A stretch of 64,000 nucleotides of DNA from Durusdinium trenchii (lineage: Eukaryota; Sar; Dinophyceae; Suessiales; Symbiodiniaceae): NCBI GenBank assembly GCA_963970005.1, contig CAXAMN010021362.1, forward strand, positions 2,452,956 through 2,516,955, in the 5' to 3' direction. This document shows positions 1 to 13,082 of this stretch, piece after piece. Numbering within the stretch: the first letter of the stretch is position 1; the number at the start of each line of letters is the position of its first letter. Both the position numbers and the translations under genes were made by a program. The notes under the pieces were generated by a model. That model saw only the letters and a program-made list of their open reading frames with translations. It ran no database searches and was not told the origin of the DNA.

Positions 1-214
1 ACAAGCCTTTAAGCTAAGGGTTGAGCCCTTAAGCTTTGGAGTGGAATTGTTCTATAGAGCCTGGTGCGGCATGTCCTGATTTCAGAATTGTACCTGTGAA
101 ATCCTGTGAAGAGCACCCTATCTTGAATTCTCTCCAAGTATATAATACCTTTAACATCCTCCAGCTCTTCTCACACAGCCACGATCTTTGAAACTAAGGT
201 GGTTGAGCACAGCG

Positions 215-3200
215 TTGACTCCAGCTTGCCAATACGTACCCCAAGTTTGCGAGCAGGACTATATATGGCGGCGAATGCAAATCAGTCAGCAGCAGGCTGA
301 GCGGCAGAAGAAGTCGATTCTGCAACTATGCATGATGTTCCACAATCGCGCTGACCAAATCATGAAGGACATGTACTTCTCAAGCTACTATATGTTTGAT
401 GACATAATATGCACTGACTGCACCTGGAAACTTCGAGGCAAACAAATCAAAAGGCATCAAAAGCACAATAACCCATCGTCTAGCGGGATTTCACTTCGTT
501 GTAACGTGTTTTGAATTTCCATCACTCTTGGGGTCATTGCGGGTTTCCTACTATAACAGGACGGCTTCGTGGCAAACTACAGGGCAGCTTGGGATGAAGC
601 TATAGCAGAATACAATGGCTATGGATTAGCGAAGAGTTCGACACAGCATCAGGTAGATGCAGCTGCATCGCTTCTCATGTTCGGATTCAAGGTGGGCGGG
701 AACTTGATGACATGTGCTTTATAAACCTTTACAATGTGTTCAACTTGTTTTAACACCATTTAACACCAACACACGTAAACAATTCTCAATCGCTCCTATG
801 GAGGTTGGAGTGTCCAATGAGTGTTGGGCCATGATGGTGAAGCATTTGCACATGAACAAGTTCGACAATTCAGGTGCTGGAGTGTGGAGTTCAAGAAGCT
901 TTCCACATCTAGTTAGGAACAGTTCAGCTCTAGATAGTGTCAAAAGGATTCAAAAGGTTTGGTTCTGAAACCACCAAACACCATGGCCTCACCATGGCCT
1001 CGACTCCACCCCCCTTCAGCCTTCAGCCGGGAGACCTTGCTCCAGTCGCGCTGGCTTCTCAGCGGTGTGCCTCGAGGAGTCGAGGGTATCTGGTATGATG
1101 TACTCATCATGACAGAGGGGAAGCAACAGCTGTTCCTTCAACGTGTCCTTTTCTCTTTTGACTTGGCAAAGAGAAAAGCTGGAAAGGCCCAGATTTTGCG
1201 AATGAGCACCACGGAGTGGCAGCAGGAGGCTGACATTTGCTGCCTGGGTGGCTATGTCTTAGAGAAAATGAGGTCAGCCAGAACCTCTGACAATCTCGTC
1301 CTGTTCAAGAAGACTACCACCGATATGGTCAGGAGCAGGTTCATTGAGGGGTGTCTTGGTTTGGACTCAATCCTAGTGATATTATGTTATCTTTGGTTGG
1401 TTTGTCGCTGGATTTGGTTTTTGAGCAGAACCCTTCTCCAATAGTACTGGGGATTGCTTTTCCCCCTCAGTCCATCTGAGGGATTTCCATGACGACCTCA
1501 AGCCCCTTTTGGAAAGCAAAGATGCTCTCTTCAGCCCAGAAGAGGTGAGTATGTGGTTCGAGAACCTTCCAAAAAAGGTGGATCCGGCGGCTTCACAGGA
1601 GACCCTATCCAAAGCGGATTGCAAAATTGAAGCGCTTCAACTTCAGCAGTCCAAAATGCAGTTCGAGGCAGATGCATTGTCGCTGGCAAGGGACGCCACG
1701 CAGATTGCAGCCCTTTATCAAAAGGAAATGAAAAACGAGAGGGCCAATCGTCTAGCAAAAGTGACGCATCTAAAGCAGCAAAACCAAATGGGTTCCAATT
1801 TGGTGATGCAGCACATGAGGAAGAACTGCCGTCACGTTGGGGGACCTATCACTGACTTGAGCGATGAGATTTTGAAGGCAGGGGCAAAGAACAATTCTAT
1901 ACAATATCAAACCTTCATTTCAAAGTTATATTTCCCATATCTTTCTTTCTGGAGAAACAAGGTTTCATACATGTCCTTTCCTTTGACCCATTCTCAAGCG
2001 TCCCTAACATAAACTTAAACCATGTAAACTTAAATCATGTTCAATCTCCTTTTCTTGGCGCCTTGACAAAGTTCAATCACATTTTCTTGGACCCCTGAGT
2101 TCGTAGCATCTTTGCAGCAAGATATGGCGCTCTTGTGGTATGGATCGACTATATGAAAGCTGGTGTGGTCAGCAAGGATGAACTGAACAACTCCATCACC
2201 ATGCTGTCAAAGGCGCTCGCAGCACTTCCGGAGAAATCCATCGGCTTCGTCATTGCACCTCATGCCCAGTCCGAGCGAAGAGGTGGACTGAGAGACGAAC
2301 TGAGGACTGAGTGTGGGCATGGGTGACTCTGGTCTTAGAGTCTTATGTTATGTCAATGGGTTTCCCGTTGTTTGGATGAAGTTCTATGTAGAGTCATTAT
2401 AGTTGGGCTAGAATACATGTTTTGCATCCCTTCAGGAGGGTGGAAAATAAGCTGGACGCAAAGAGCCTGGAGGCTGAAGCTGTCCTATTGCGCTGTGAAA
2501 ACCCTCTAGCAACCAAGAAGGTCCAGCTGAACTTTCCAGCCTGGATGGTCTACCAATCTGGTGCTACAGCAAATGTGTGGTTGACATCCCAAATGATGCA
2601 AGACAAGTCATTTTGGTCTTGCTTACAGTAACTGATTTGTCTTGGTGGTTTTGGGTTGAAAGCTTGTTTCAGGCCTTGTTTCAGGTACTCAAAACTCCTT
2701 CACTTCCATGATTCCTAATTTAATGAGTCGCTAGTTCGTGGCCCAGTGAAGTAGGCACTACGATACTTTGGTGAACCACCATATTACTGTTTAATCAGTG
2801 GATGATGGTGAACCAACCCTGGGGACTAATGCACTTGGCAAACTCAGGTGTGTCCGCGAGTTGCTTCCATGGACACCAGAGAGCCAATATGAAGTCCCGA
2901 CTGCAGAGGTGGTATTGCATGCTTCAGAAGGAAGCAGGTGCGGCTGGGTCGATCGTTTAAGTCCAACAAGCGACGCCCAAAAAAGTAAAAACGAGCCTCG
3001 TAAGCTAAATGTTTTGTGGATGTCTAACCAACACCAAATTGAAGAATTGATTTTTATACAAAGTATTCAAGTTTGACCTAAATACCCAATGTTCCCATGC
3101 TTGATCCCATGTTTGACAGGGCGCTCTCAAGCAACCAAGAGACTGCACAATTGCTGGCGGGGCCTGCAATGCCCACCGCCGTCCTCCAGAGCCTCTTATC

Positions 3201-3790
3201 CGGGGCTGATGTTGGAAGAGTGGTTGGCATCCTGAACCTGTCCCCATATGACGGGTGGCTGGAGAAGGTCGCGTTGAAATGGAGCCCACGTTCACAGCGT
3301 GACTTGCGCACCTTGTCACTGTCGACCAACTTGAACTACACAACATTCAGTGAGAAGCAGTGCGCATTCGTCTTGTTGGAGGATAGTTGGTTGGAAAACT
3401 CAAGGTAAAGGAGCAAGTGTTTCATTATGGCTCATTACTATATAGTGCGTCGGCAGACCCTGTTTGTGGTTTGGTGTCAATGGTTAAAGGCTGAGGAATG
3501 ATTACTATCTTTGTTAAGGGAGTGCACCGTGGTAGGACTGGAAGAAATGGGTGACGACATCAGGAAGTATGACCAAACTCCACCTCCGCTTGCTGAAATC
3601 GCTTTGGAGACTGTGACCCTGAAGTTGGCTGAGGTCACCAAGGATGACTCAAGAAAGGGTAGGTTCAAGGTCACATTGACCAACGAGGTGAGGTCTCGAC
3701 ACCTATCTGATGTGGTTCACGCTGCTGACTGGAAGCGTTTGATCACCGATTTCGACACCAAGTTCCTGGAGACAACAATTGCGTCATATT
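215..3790 (+). CDS. multi-exon host gene of unknown function
   Basis: A series of short open segments reads as coherent protein between splice-like borders. The best defined exon is 560-691: it follows an AACAG acceptor, holds exactly 44 codons (DGFVANYRAAWDEAIAEYNG...) and ends at AAG before GTGGGC. Another begins at 1471 after a pyrimidine-rich CCCCCTCAG and runs to about 1877, where a GC donor (AAG then GCAGGG) fits; it is predicted helical (SPEEVSMWFENLPKK...). Further likely exons lie near 215-390, 2118-2325 (LPEKSIGFVIAPHAQSERR), 2435-2600, 2798-2950, 3119-3403 and 3511-3790. The spans are approximate, and exon phases were not all reconciled. I do not recognise the family. It may continue into the next entry as one long gene. 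The mix of GT and GC donors suits a dinoflagellate. Confidence 0.45.
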
Positions 3791-3936
3791 TTTTTGTGAG
3801 TAGTGAATGGTGTTGGGGATGCTTTAAGTAATGGTAAAACATATAAGTATTGGGTATGCTGGAACCTCAGTATCTCCTAATCAGTCCATTCGCACACATG
3901 CACACATTCTGTCCCGGCCCTGGTCAACTCACTCAG

Positions 3937-6696
3937 GTTCTGTGGGAACATGGCAACCGTGGAGGCCGAAGAAACCCAGATTGTGCCTGCTGAAGAGAAA
4001 GAAGAGGAACTGCCTGAATGGACCTCGGAGCCAAATGATGTGCAGTCTTTGATGGACAAGTACATTCTGGAGGCCAAATGTCCAGGACGACTACCTGGAA
4101 CAACGTTGATGCTTGTCCAAGCCCAGGGACGAGATGGAAGCACCACAGACATTGTGGCATCACAGAAGTACAAACTGTTCCTGGCACCAACAACTGTGTT
4201 CAACACAACTTTGGAGTTTGGTGGTTTAGGATTTGGGATGGGTGTGGCTTATCCAAATGAATGGCATCCAACGTCCAGTCAATGGTTTACTCCCATTACA
4301 GGTACCTTTGCTGATCTTTCCTGCTCTCAGGTATGTCACCAAGATGATTTGGAGCTCTCCCTCGCAGAGTTTGAAATTGGTCATGGGAAATCAACATTCC
4401 TCAAGGCAGACAAGGTGGCAAAACTTCAACGTGAAGGTGTTGGCAGTGGCACAGGCACGCCAATTAGTGAAGTTGAAGTCTGAATACAGCTGGCATGAAC
4501 CAGTTTCAGGGTTTGCTCTTCACAGTGCTTCAAACACATCCCTTGAAAGCATTGCATTACTTCACCTCAGCCATTTGCAATCTGAAAAGGTGTCAGGTCG
4601 CTCATAGGTTTCTTAGACTTGACCGGTCACTTTCATTTTGGCCAATGACATCGCTGGCTGAAATCTTGGCTCAGCATGGTTTGAAGCAGGACCTCCTGAA
4701 GGGTTTGAAGTGGTCCTTAATTTCCAATTGTTTGAAGGATTTTTTTTTGCACCTCAAAGACTCAGCCACCTGGTAAAGTGGCTTGCTCACATCTTGTATT
4801 CGTATAATTTGTCTACAACCTTGTATTGTTAGGTTCAAGTCCTACCAACTTGTTGAAGCCCTTTTATTGTCCCAACCATTGCCCAACCATCCCAACCCTA
4901 CGACCAGGACCTGAACGCGATGTTGGAACAATCTCCTGGTGCTTTGGACACTCCAACTCCAAGAGGTGGTGCTCGAAGCTCAGAGCACCACAACTTTGCT
5001 ACATGCCAGACCAATCATATACAGTAGTCGCAGGCACTCAACACATCATTGACAAACACCCGGTAGTAAGACTTGCACAAACACACCAGTGACTACCATG
5101 AGTCTGTGCCTCCGTGAGGCAAATGCCAGCCCGCTTGGTACTTCGTCCACTGCTGGGTTGAAGGAGCTCAGGCCCAATGCGAACCAACGATCCCGGACTC
5201 CACTGAATCCAAATCAAGTGGCTGAGCTGCAAACAACGGTGAAAGGTGCCTTGGAAGACGCTGGCAAGACGAGCAAAGTCAACAAGGTGAAGCAAGCTGC
5301 GGCTGCCAAAGTGAAAGATGCGAAAGACCCACAAGACCCACAAGATCCAAAAGATCCAAAAGATCCAAAATCAAAGACAGCACTTCGTAAGGCACTTGAA
5401 CTCCAGGTGATTGATGAAAAGAAAAAGACTAAGAAGGCCGGGCTTCTAACTAGCAACTATCACAATGTGAGACCACAGTGTCTAGTACTAAAAGACTGTG
5501 CTCTGAAACAAGCCAATTAGTATGTGTTTCTTTTTGTCCACCACCAACATGTTACCATATGTTACCTAATATGTGGGTTAGTAAGGGTACTGTCCAAGGT
5601 CTTCTAAACCTGACCCAAATCTTTGGCACCAGGCTGCTGGAAAGGCCAAGGCCAAGGCCAAAAGCGTGGCCAAAAGCAAGGCCAAAAGCAAGGCCAAAAG
5701 CAAGGCCAAGGCTTCACCGAAGAAGGCCAGCACCTGAGAGTCGGCCACAAACTCGTTATTAGGCAAAGGTTCAGAGGTTCAACTTAATTTGATTTTCACC
5801 TACCACTCTAACATTAAATTAAACAAAACGAAGCCCACCTCCAAAGCTGTCGAAACAATATTGTAGGATGCCGAAACCAGATTCTTACAGTACCATCAGT
5901 CTTGCTCTGTATACTATAAAATGCATATAGAGGGCAGGTGAAGGGTTCCAATGATGAATGATTATTGTGCTATATAGCCTTATCTACACCTGGGATGGAA
6001 CCAATTGGTTGGCACAAGCTACATATCGCATTCTGCTTGCAGGAGCATCCAGCTGACGATGATGACATCTTGGATTCTGAGGAGGCTCTGTCGGAAGACG
6101 AGGATGAGGGAGCGGAGGAGGAGGAGGAAGAAGTCAACAGTGTAGATGCTGAGACTCTCAAGCTTGGAGATTCACCGAAACCTGCGAAATCAAAGAAGGA
6201 CCAAAGGACCGCTCGACCAAGGAAGCCTGTGAAAGAGTCAGAAGTGACTGAGGAAGAGGAAAAAAATGAAGAGATGGGAGCACTTTCCGGGGCCCAGACC
6301 ATGAGGGCACTTTATTGGGAAGTTGTTCACGAAGCACAGAAAAAGATCAAACGAGAGAATCCGGACATGCCTCCTAAAGATATCTTGAAGATGGCCCGTG
6401 CAGAGTGGCTCACTTGCATTTTGAAAAGTCAAGTTTAATCTCACACACACAGGGCACATCAAGTCACTATACTTCATGACTGTATGACATCGTAAGACTT
6501 TAGTATAATGAGCTAAGGCTAGTGGTAAGGATATTGCAAATCAACTCGGGAATGATTCAGGTGGGAGAAGCACCCGCAGCGTATGAACAGCTTGCGCAAC
6601 ATGTCCACCAGCGAGCTCTCTCGTCGGCGATTCACGAAGGACTGTGAGAGAAAGACTTCAGAGACAAAGCGTCGCAGGAAGACTGCGACTGCGTAA
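3937..6696 (+). CDS. multi-exon gene with Lys/Ala-rich, acidic and HMG/YABBY-like segments
   Basis: The first exon follows a CTCACTCAG acceptor and contains a possible start at 3950 (MATVEAEETQIVPAEEKEEE). A second exon begins at 4331 after CTCTCAG and ends before GTGTCAGG near 4588. Later segments include YDQDLNAMLEQSPGALDTP near 4900. A basic stretch at 5089-5440 contains KDPQDPQDPKDPKDPK. A run near 5635-5735 alternates Lys and Ala (KAKSKAKSKAKSKAKA), like histone H1 tails. An acidic stretch at 6045-6130 (DEDEGAEEEEEE) leads into a helix-rich segment at 6290-6410 (KIKRENPDMPPKDILKMARA) resembling the HMG-like end of YABBY proteins. A basic terminal segment (SELSRRRFTKDCERK) ends at TAA 6694-6696. 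A nuclear DNA- or chromatin-binding role is inferred from composition only. Exon borders are approximate, and it may be the 3' part of the preceding gene. Confidence 0.45.
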
Positions 6697-7129
6697 TAGG
6701 ATAGGGTGCTTGACATGACCAGCTCATAGTGTGTGTGCAAGCAAGACTTCGGTTGGTCATTGTAAGTTGTATCAACTCTTGTTTAAAACCTGTTATGTTA
6801 CAAAAACTTGCTCTTGGTTGCTTTTTCACAGTTGGTCATCGTGCTAGCGTATCACACATAGGCGGCCAACTTCCAGATTGCTTCTGGATCATTTTGAGGG
6901 GACATGCTGCTGGCTTACCAGCAGCCATCTAGGGACACAATGGTGTTCAAGAGCCAGGGGAAAAGGATGCATTCTAGCGTTCTGGTCCATTGAGAATTTC
7001 ATCAGTGTGTCCACCATGCAATCAACAGCCTTCCAGTATGTACAGTAAAGACATGTAAAAACACTTTGTTGGTCAGGTGACCCGCTCGCATTTGCAATTC
7101 CGTGTCGCTGGACATCAGACCTATGCAAA

Positions 7130-9907
7130 GTGGTTTTGGAAATCGCTTCGGAGAGCTCAAAGTCTTCAACAGATGCTGAGCCTTGCACCTTGCGCAATCT
7201 CATGGTCGAACTGGAAGAGGAAGGCCAAGTCGACATGACCTTGCATGGTCACAAGTGCGAACGTCCACCAGCAAATGGAGATGAAGGAAGGGAAGTTGAA
7301 ATGATCTCTTGATGAAAACATGTTCAATATAAAATGGATGGATGTACTAAAGGGATGATGATAGTTTAAACAAGGTTCAAGTGTATAAAGGATGGATGTA
7401 ATTACTATAGGAATGATAGTGTACACGGGGTCATACTTTATACCGGGTACGGTGATGCATCCATGGGTGTATGATGTGTATGTGAAGCATGTTTTTTCCT
7501 GAGAACACGACTACTTCATCGTGAAGCCTGATCCCATTGTCCCCGTCTTCAGCTACAATCCAAGCGTCGCCAATCTGAAGTTCACAACCATCGCAGGTGC
7601 TTTTCCGGCCGAGGCAGGATTGGATAGCGTATTAAATACAAAAGGTGCAGTGCATTGGGATGATGATGCTGTTCTTGCTGAACTGAACGATTAGGTCCAA
7701 GGTTCACTTTGTTGTCTTCACAGGCACTTGCTGCATCGCGCACTTTGGTGAGATACTGGAGGGTGGCGGTCATGAAAGCTGACCAGGACTTTGGGACCTA
7801 TTTTCTTAATGTTGTTTGCTCTTGCACTTATTCCTTGAAATCCGGTGGTGCCAGGACATTCGTCCTCGCACCTGGGCAAGCGTTCAAAAAGAACTAAGCA
7901 TAAAAACACAGTTTGAAAGCCAGTAACTGCAGTGTGAACTTTGTTCCTACTATACTATTATCATCCTAGAATCCTAGAATTAATCCTATATGAAACACTG
8001 TGACCTCAGGCAAACCGCTATATTACTTACGGCAAGAGCGCAAGATGATGGCCAATGAGGTGTTGAGATTGGTTTAGATCTGAAGAGCTGATCTGATTTT
8101 GCAGATGCATGGTCAAGACATGGCCAAGCTGGTACAAAACATGTGAGCCGAGCACATGGCAAAGAAAAGTGCGAGTGAACTTCTGGGCATGCGTCCTGAT
8201 CTCGTAGTGATCCCCTTTTTGTTTCATTCGATGGGGCCCCAGCTTATACTTAATACAAATTAGTTGATGGATCGAATAAAACAAAAAGGGGATCAAATAC
8301 AACGAAATCTACTTATATATATATATATGTGTGTGTATACATAATACAGGGTATTATAGGGTACAAGACTCAGATTGTGTTCTTGCCGGGTGCTTCTGCA
8401 GAGCGGGAGGCTATGCCGGTGTGTGGTTTCCAGTGTTTTGTTGCATTCTTTAGTGTTTTTGGACTGTTGATTTGCAATAGGTTTAGCATTGGGTGTGGTA
8501 TTGTAATCGGTCCTGGATGCTTCCCACAGAAGTTTGGAGCCTTCTTTTGTTTCAACCATTCTCCCTTGACCTGTGGGAGCTTGATGTCATTCACTCTTGA
8601 CCTGTGGCAATGGTAATGCAGATGGTGATGATACTGCTAATGGCAATGGTGATGGTAATACAATTCACCTTTTGACCTATGGGAGCTATGCACCCTGTGA
8701 CCTGTGGGAGCTTGATGCCATTCACCGTTGACCTGTGGTAATGGCAAAGGTGATGGGATGCCATGCACCCTGTGAGCTGTGGGACCTTGATGCCATTCAC
8801 CATGATTTTGGGAATGGTAATGCCGAAATTCCATTCACTTTGTGACCTGTGGGAGCTTGATGCTGATGGGAATAGCAATGGTAATGCTAATGGAGTGGTA
8901 CGGGTAATGGCCATTCACCCTTGACCTGTGGCAATGCTGAAGGCAATGGTAATGCTCAACGCAATGGTGATGGAAATGCCATTCACCCTTTGACCTGTAA
9001 GAGCTATGCACCCTGTGAAATCAGAGCTTGATGCCATTCACCCTTGTTGACCTGTGAGCTGCGGGACCTTGATGCCGTTCACCCTGTGACCTGTGGGAGG
9101 TTGATGCCATGCACCCTCTGAGTGGTCATGGTAATGCTTATGGCAATGGCAATGCCAATGGCAATTTTGGTGTCAGGTGGATCGTGGGAACACGTTCAAC
9201 TGTCTGGACAACCACTCTTGTCGTTTCGTCTCGTATCAGGCTGGTCACAGGCCGTTTGTCCCAGGTCGCCACGTTTGTTTGGATTGATTTAATGGCAAAC
9301 CAGGACCTCACTTTCATGAAGCTTCGGTCGGATGTTCCTCTTGTCATAGGGACAGTGGTCACGATAGATGGGCACCAGCTGAGCGCGGAGGACTTGAGGC
9401 ACTCGGGGTTCCATATGTCAGCGAGGTTGGTGTTCAAGTGACAGCCGCGTAGCTTGGCGCACGGTTTTCTCCGGTTTTCTCAGGTACATCCACACGGCTG
9501 TGAAACAGTTCCCTGTGTTCTTGAAAGATCTGAGAGACCTAGGTCTCAGCGACAAAAACTTTTGGTTGCACGCAGTGGAGTTTGGTGTTGCGAAGCACGG
9601 AAACTCATGGACAAGAAGAGTTGCTTGGAATGGAAGAATGTTGCATTCTTGCGTCGCATGCGCTGTGCTTTGGTGACGCTGCTTATAATGTAGAAAACTA
9701 TACTCCGGTTTGCCCTAATACGTTGTCCGAGCCAGTGCTGATCTGGGTATTGAAGCAGCTTTCTGGGCTGAACCGAGCGAGCAGGCAAGCGAGCAAATGA
9801 ATTTGTAATTCAACCGGGGCAGCTTCAAATACATGCTGGCAGAGAAGCTTGACTGTGGGAAGCGATATTTTATGCCTGGTGGCCCAGAAATAGTGACTTT
9901 AGATTGA
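7130..9907 (+). CDS. exon remnants of a further host gene, unknown function
   Basis: Several short coherent segments lie on the plus strand. One at 7130-7312 is acidic (NLMVELEEEGQVDMTLHG). One at 7504-7596 reads HDYFIVKPDPIVPVFSYNPS and ends before a GT donor. One at 7840-7897 ends in a stop (TFVLAPGQAFKKN). One at 9484-9665 follows a CTCAG acceptor (YIHTAVKQFPVFLKDLRDLG). The last, about 9815-9907, reads GSFKYMLAEKLDCGKRYFMP and ends in TGA at 9905-9907. The degenerate minisatellite at 8.56-9.17 kb would sit in an intron if this is one gene. The segment at 7840-7897 could instead end an earlier gene. I do not recognise the product, and no start codon is assigned. Confidence 0.3.
8311..8338. 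repeat. (TA)n-(TG)n microsatellite
   Basis: A run of TA dinucleotides passes directly into TG dinucleotides. It lies in an AT-rich stretch (7.9-8.55 kb) in which I see no gene. Confidence 0.85.
8560..9170. repeat. degenerate minisatellite (GACCTGTGGGAGCTTGATGC / GGTAATGGCAATG)
   Basis: About 600 bases are built from two intermixed phrases. One is GACCTGTGGGAGCTTGATGC followed by CATTCACC. The other is a string of GGTAATG/GGCAATG hexamer-like units. The phrases recur about a dozen times with variable spacing and frequent substitutions, so this is an old, shuffled minisatellite rather than a clean tandem array. Open frames across it come from the repeat and are not taken as genes. Confidence 0.8.
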
Positions 9908-9974
9908 GCAGCCAGTAGCGGTTGTTCCCCACATTGACGTGTGGGGTTTTTTGTTTTTAGTGTGGTATCCGCTC

Positions 9975-10150
9975 GTGCCTCCGCCTCCTCCCGTCTCTCG
10001 CTTCTCACCAACCACTCACCAACAGATTGTCACCAAAAATTATCACCAACCAACCAATTGTCACCAACCAATTGTTAACTACAAATTTTCACCAACCACT
10101 TGTCATCACCAATTGTCTCAACCAATTGTCGCCAACCAATTGTCTTCTCC
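9975..10150. repeat. CACCAACCAATTGT short tandem repeat
   Basis: CACCAACCAATTGT and variants (CACCAACCACTTGTCAT, GCCAACCAATTGTC) recur roughly ten times over 170 bases. The core CCAATTG is partly palindromic. No gene is evident. Confidence 0.8.
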
Positions 10151-12940
10151 AGGGGGTCGGATGTACGCCTGGCGCTGGCTGGTGCTGGTGGGTCTCCGCC
10201 GCTGTGCCGCTGTAATTGCGTGCGTGGTGTTCAAAAACACTGTGTTTTACAGCGTTTTGTGGGCGTGGAAGATCCAAAATTTGGACAGTGGCGAAATGCG
10301 AAAACTGTGGGTTTTACAAGGGTGGTGTCGGTAATGCGCGCCGCGCGGACGTGATTCGTCGGTTTCAGCAGCGCACGTCGTGTTCATCCATTCCTACCCG
10401 TGAATAACCTGCTCTTACTTGTTTGAGGGTATTGGGGAGGTGAAAGCAGCATGAAAAGCCTGCACCTGAAGAGGTTCTGAACAAAAACACATCATGAAAC
10501 ACCTAAAATTCCAACAGGTCGCCCAGGCATCAAATGTTTCCAACAAAAAACACACAAATGCCAAAACAAACGCCTCGGGTTTTTGGGGTCGCCCGGCTCC
10601 GAATTCGGCGCTCTTCGGCTGGTGTTGTCGGCAACCCCGTGGCCGGCTCCGTCCTTCAGGCGCCAGCGAGGAGGCCAGACGATGTCCCGCGACGGCTCGG
10701 TCGACGTGCGCGGGCGGGCCGGAGCGACGTGCATGCGTGCTCGACGGGCTCGGCCGAGGAGGTTGCGAGTTGGCGAGGTGCATTTAACGGAGATGTTTTG
10801 ATATGGTTTTGGATAGGGTTTGCGAGATGCATGTGTTTTTGTGTTTGCGGGTTTTGGTAGGGCTTGTGGGGCCCCTCAACAGGTCATCTAACAGTATCTA
10901 ACAGATGGCTGCCACCTGACTTTTTGGAGGGGCGTACCAGTCAGTTCCATCATTCAACAGTAGCAACCATGATCAAACATGGAAGTCGATAGAGTGACAA
11001 CAAGGTGGTGATGAACCAAGTCACATGCAGATAGAGATGTCGATACCATCCCAAACCAAAACAACATGGACGTGTATGTTAAATCCGGAAGACCCCCTGG
11101 CCCGAACCTTCTACGGGGGGGTCGAACTGCCTGGGGTCGGTGTCCCTATCTGAGCTACATATCTAAAAGGTCTAGCAAAGTCTAGCTGGCCATGTCGACC
11201 CACAACAACAGTTGCTCAGCTCCAATACTGTAACATACTGGACCTGGTAAAATCGACGCGTGTCACCCTGGAGAGACCACATGCAACCTCAAAACCATTG
11301 GTTTGTACCAGCCGGAACGCCACGGTGGGAGTGGCCTGAATATTCCAGACATTCCTTGAATGAAAAGACATATGAAAGAATCAGTGAACAAATACTGTGT
11401 GCATCTGTGTGCCTACATTGATTTCTTCTCATATTGACCCCTTTTCAACCAAATCAGAATCAATCCATGACAATCCCATGAAGTTCATTTGGGAAGTAAA
11501 GATCCATGCCAGACCCTCCAGACCTTTTGCGAGGCCACCAACGTCATGTATGAGGAAAGTGTGACGCGGAACACGACAAGCGAGACGCATGCATCGCATA
11601 GCTGGCATCTTTTTTTTAAATGGAGACAACTTGGGTCCAAGGGGGGTCCAAGGGGGGTCCAAGGGGGCAAGTTTGGGGGTGCTTTAGGATGCTGGAAAAG
11701 GAATCTTCCCAGCATCCAGACAATCCATATATGGTACCTAATTGATTATACATGGTTTGAGGGTCAATGTTTATACTAGTATATGTTCCCTATATTAGTT
11801 GTTTTTATTTCTCATCATGGGAAATGCAATCAATGGTCTCTTGAAGATGAACGTGCAGCGTGCACTTCAAGAATGCCTGGTACTGCAGAACAATTCTGGG
11901 AGGATGCAATCGTCGAGCCCATCAATTCATGGGTCACCAGTGGTTCCAAACATTAAGGAAGTAACGTGGGATACACCTGGTAGGTTGCTTGGTCATGTTT
12001 TGCTTTCGGCTCTTGGTTTTCAATGGGTTCTCCTTCAAGAACAACTCCATTTGAGGGAGGGAGCTGTACCACAAGTTGACCCTCTTAAGATGGCTGGGTT
12101 TCCCTCACTTGGCCACTAGATGGAACGGACCAGGGATTGCTTCCTTCACTAGCTGGGTGAGTCAAAAGCTGTCTCAGAGAAGAGACAAGCAGACATGGTC
12201 CATCGAACCCCGTGGCTTTGGTCCGAACCGCATGGCTTAGGTTTGACCCACAGCCAGATTGATAGCAATGCGCTTGCAAACTTCCAGGAGCAGAACCTCT
12301 ACACTGTGGCGCCCTTGTTGCTGGCCAAACCCACGGCCAAGAGGCTCTTGAAACAGGCGGCGACGACGAGAGCGCGCGGCCTCGGCGGCACCGAGAGTCC
12401 TTCCAGCACTTCCCCTCTCAGGTCCAGGTTGTGCAGCTAGCGGTTCCAGCAGAATTGGGCGTTTCCAGAGCCAGAGAAGGGCCACAGCTTCGGAGTGGAT
12501 GGATCAAGCTTGTGAGTCGGACAAGTAGGGCGAGCGTCGACAATTAGACGCGAGTGAAATTTCTTTGAAGCTAAGGGTGTTTACATTTGATTGAAACCAT
12601 TCATTTGGTGTTCCAAAAAAGAGAGGAAGTCCTGATGATCAAGATCAAGCGTGCTCGACAAAATGATTGTCCACTTTCTCAACGGCACCTTTTGTTTGAT
12701 TGCTTGTCGAGCTGTTTGGCAGTGGATCAAAACCTCCCTCACCAAACAATCAGTTAACATCAGTCAACCATGTTTGGTCGTCTCCACTCTTCATTTCAGG
12801 TGCGCCAACCGGTTTCCTTCCCCCAGCAAAGTCACTCGCTTTTCCGAACTCGAGTAAAGCAGCCCCTCAAAACCATATACGCCCGTGAGTAAGCTAGCCA
12901 GATGCGGTGGCTCCTCTCGTCCAAGCTCCTCTCGTCCATG
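10151..12940. other. no clear gene; GC-rich patch and possible exon remnants
   Basis: Positions 10,560-10,790 are GC-rich with several short open frames but no recognisable protein. Positions 11,630-11,670 contain a threefold GGGGGGTCCAA repeat. Near 11,870-11,945 a short segment (AEQFWEDAIVEPINSWVTSG) could be an exon remnant, and 12,195-12,440 is open on the plus strand (NALANFQEQNLYTVAPLLLA). Neither has convincing borders. I see nothing else. Confidence 0.4.
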
Positions 12941-12947
12941 CCTGTAC

Positions 12948-13082
12948 CCAGACACGATCCAGACACTCCTAATGGGACTGGAAGACATGCCGCCCCAGGA
13001 TTCGACCCCTTTTCAACCATCCCAATGATTCGGCCAATGGTATCACTATGCACTGCGTCCCATTCGTCGTGGGTGTCTGGGA
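12948..13082. mobile_element. MITE-like hairpin, CCCAGACAC family
   Basis: The left end reads CCCAGACAC and shortly after AATGGGAC. The right end reads GTCCCATT and then GTGTCTGGG, the inverted counterpart. Arms are imperfect and the middle contains GGATTCGACCCCTTTTC. The ends match other hairpins in this window (26.6, 28.4, 28.9 and 59.3 kb). Confidence 0.5.

Noticed and set aside
8027-8914. Overlapping frames around the TA/TG microsatellite and minisatellite
   Set aside because: Low-complexity translations with no splice borders or motifs.
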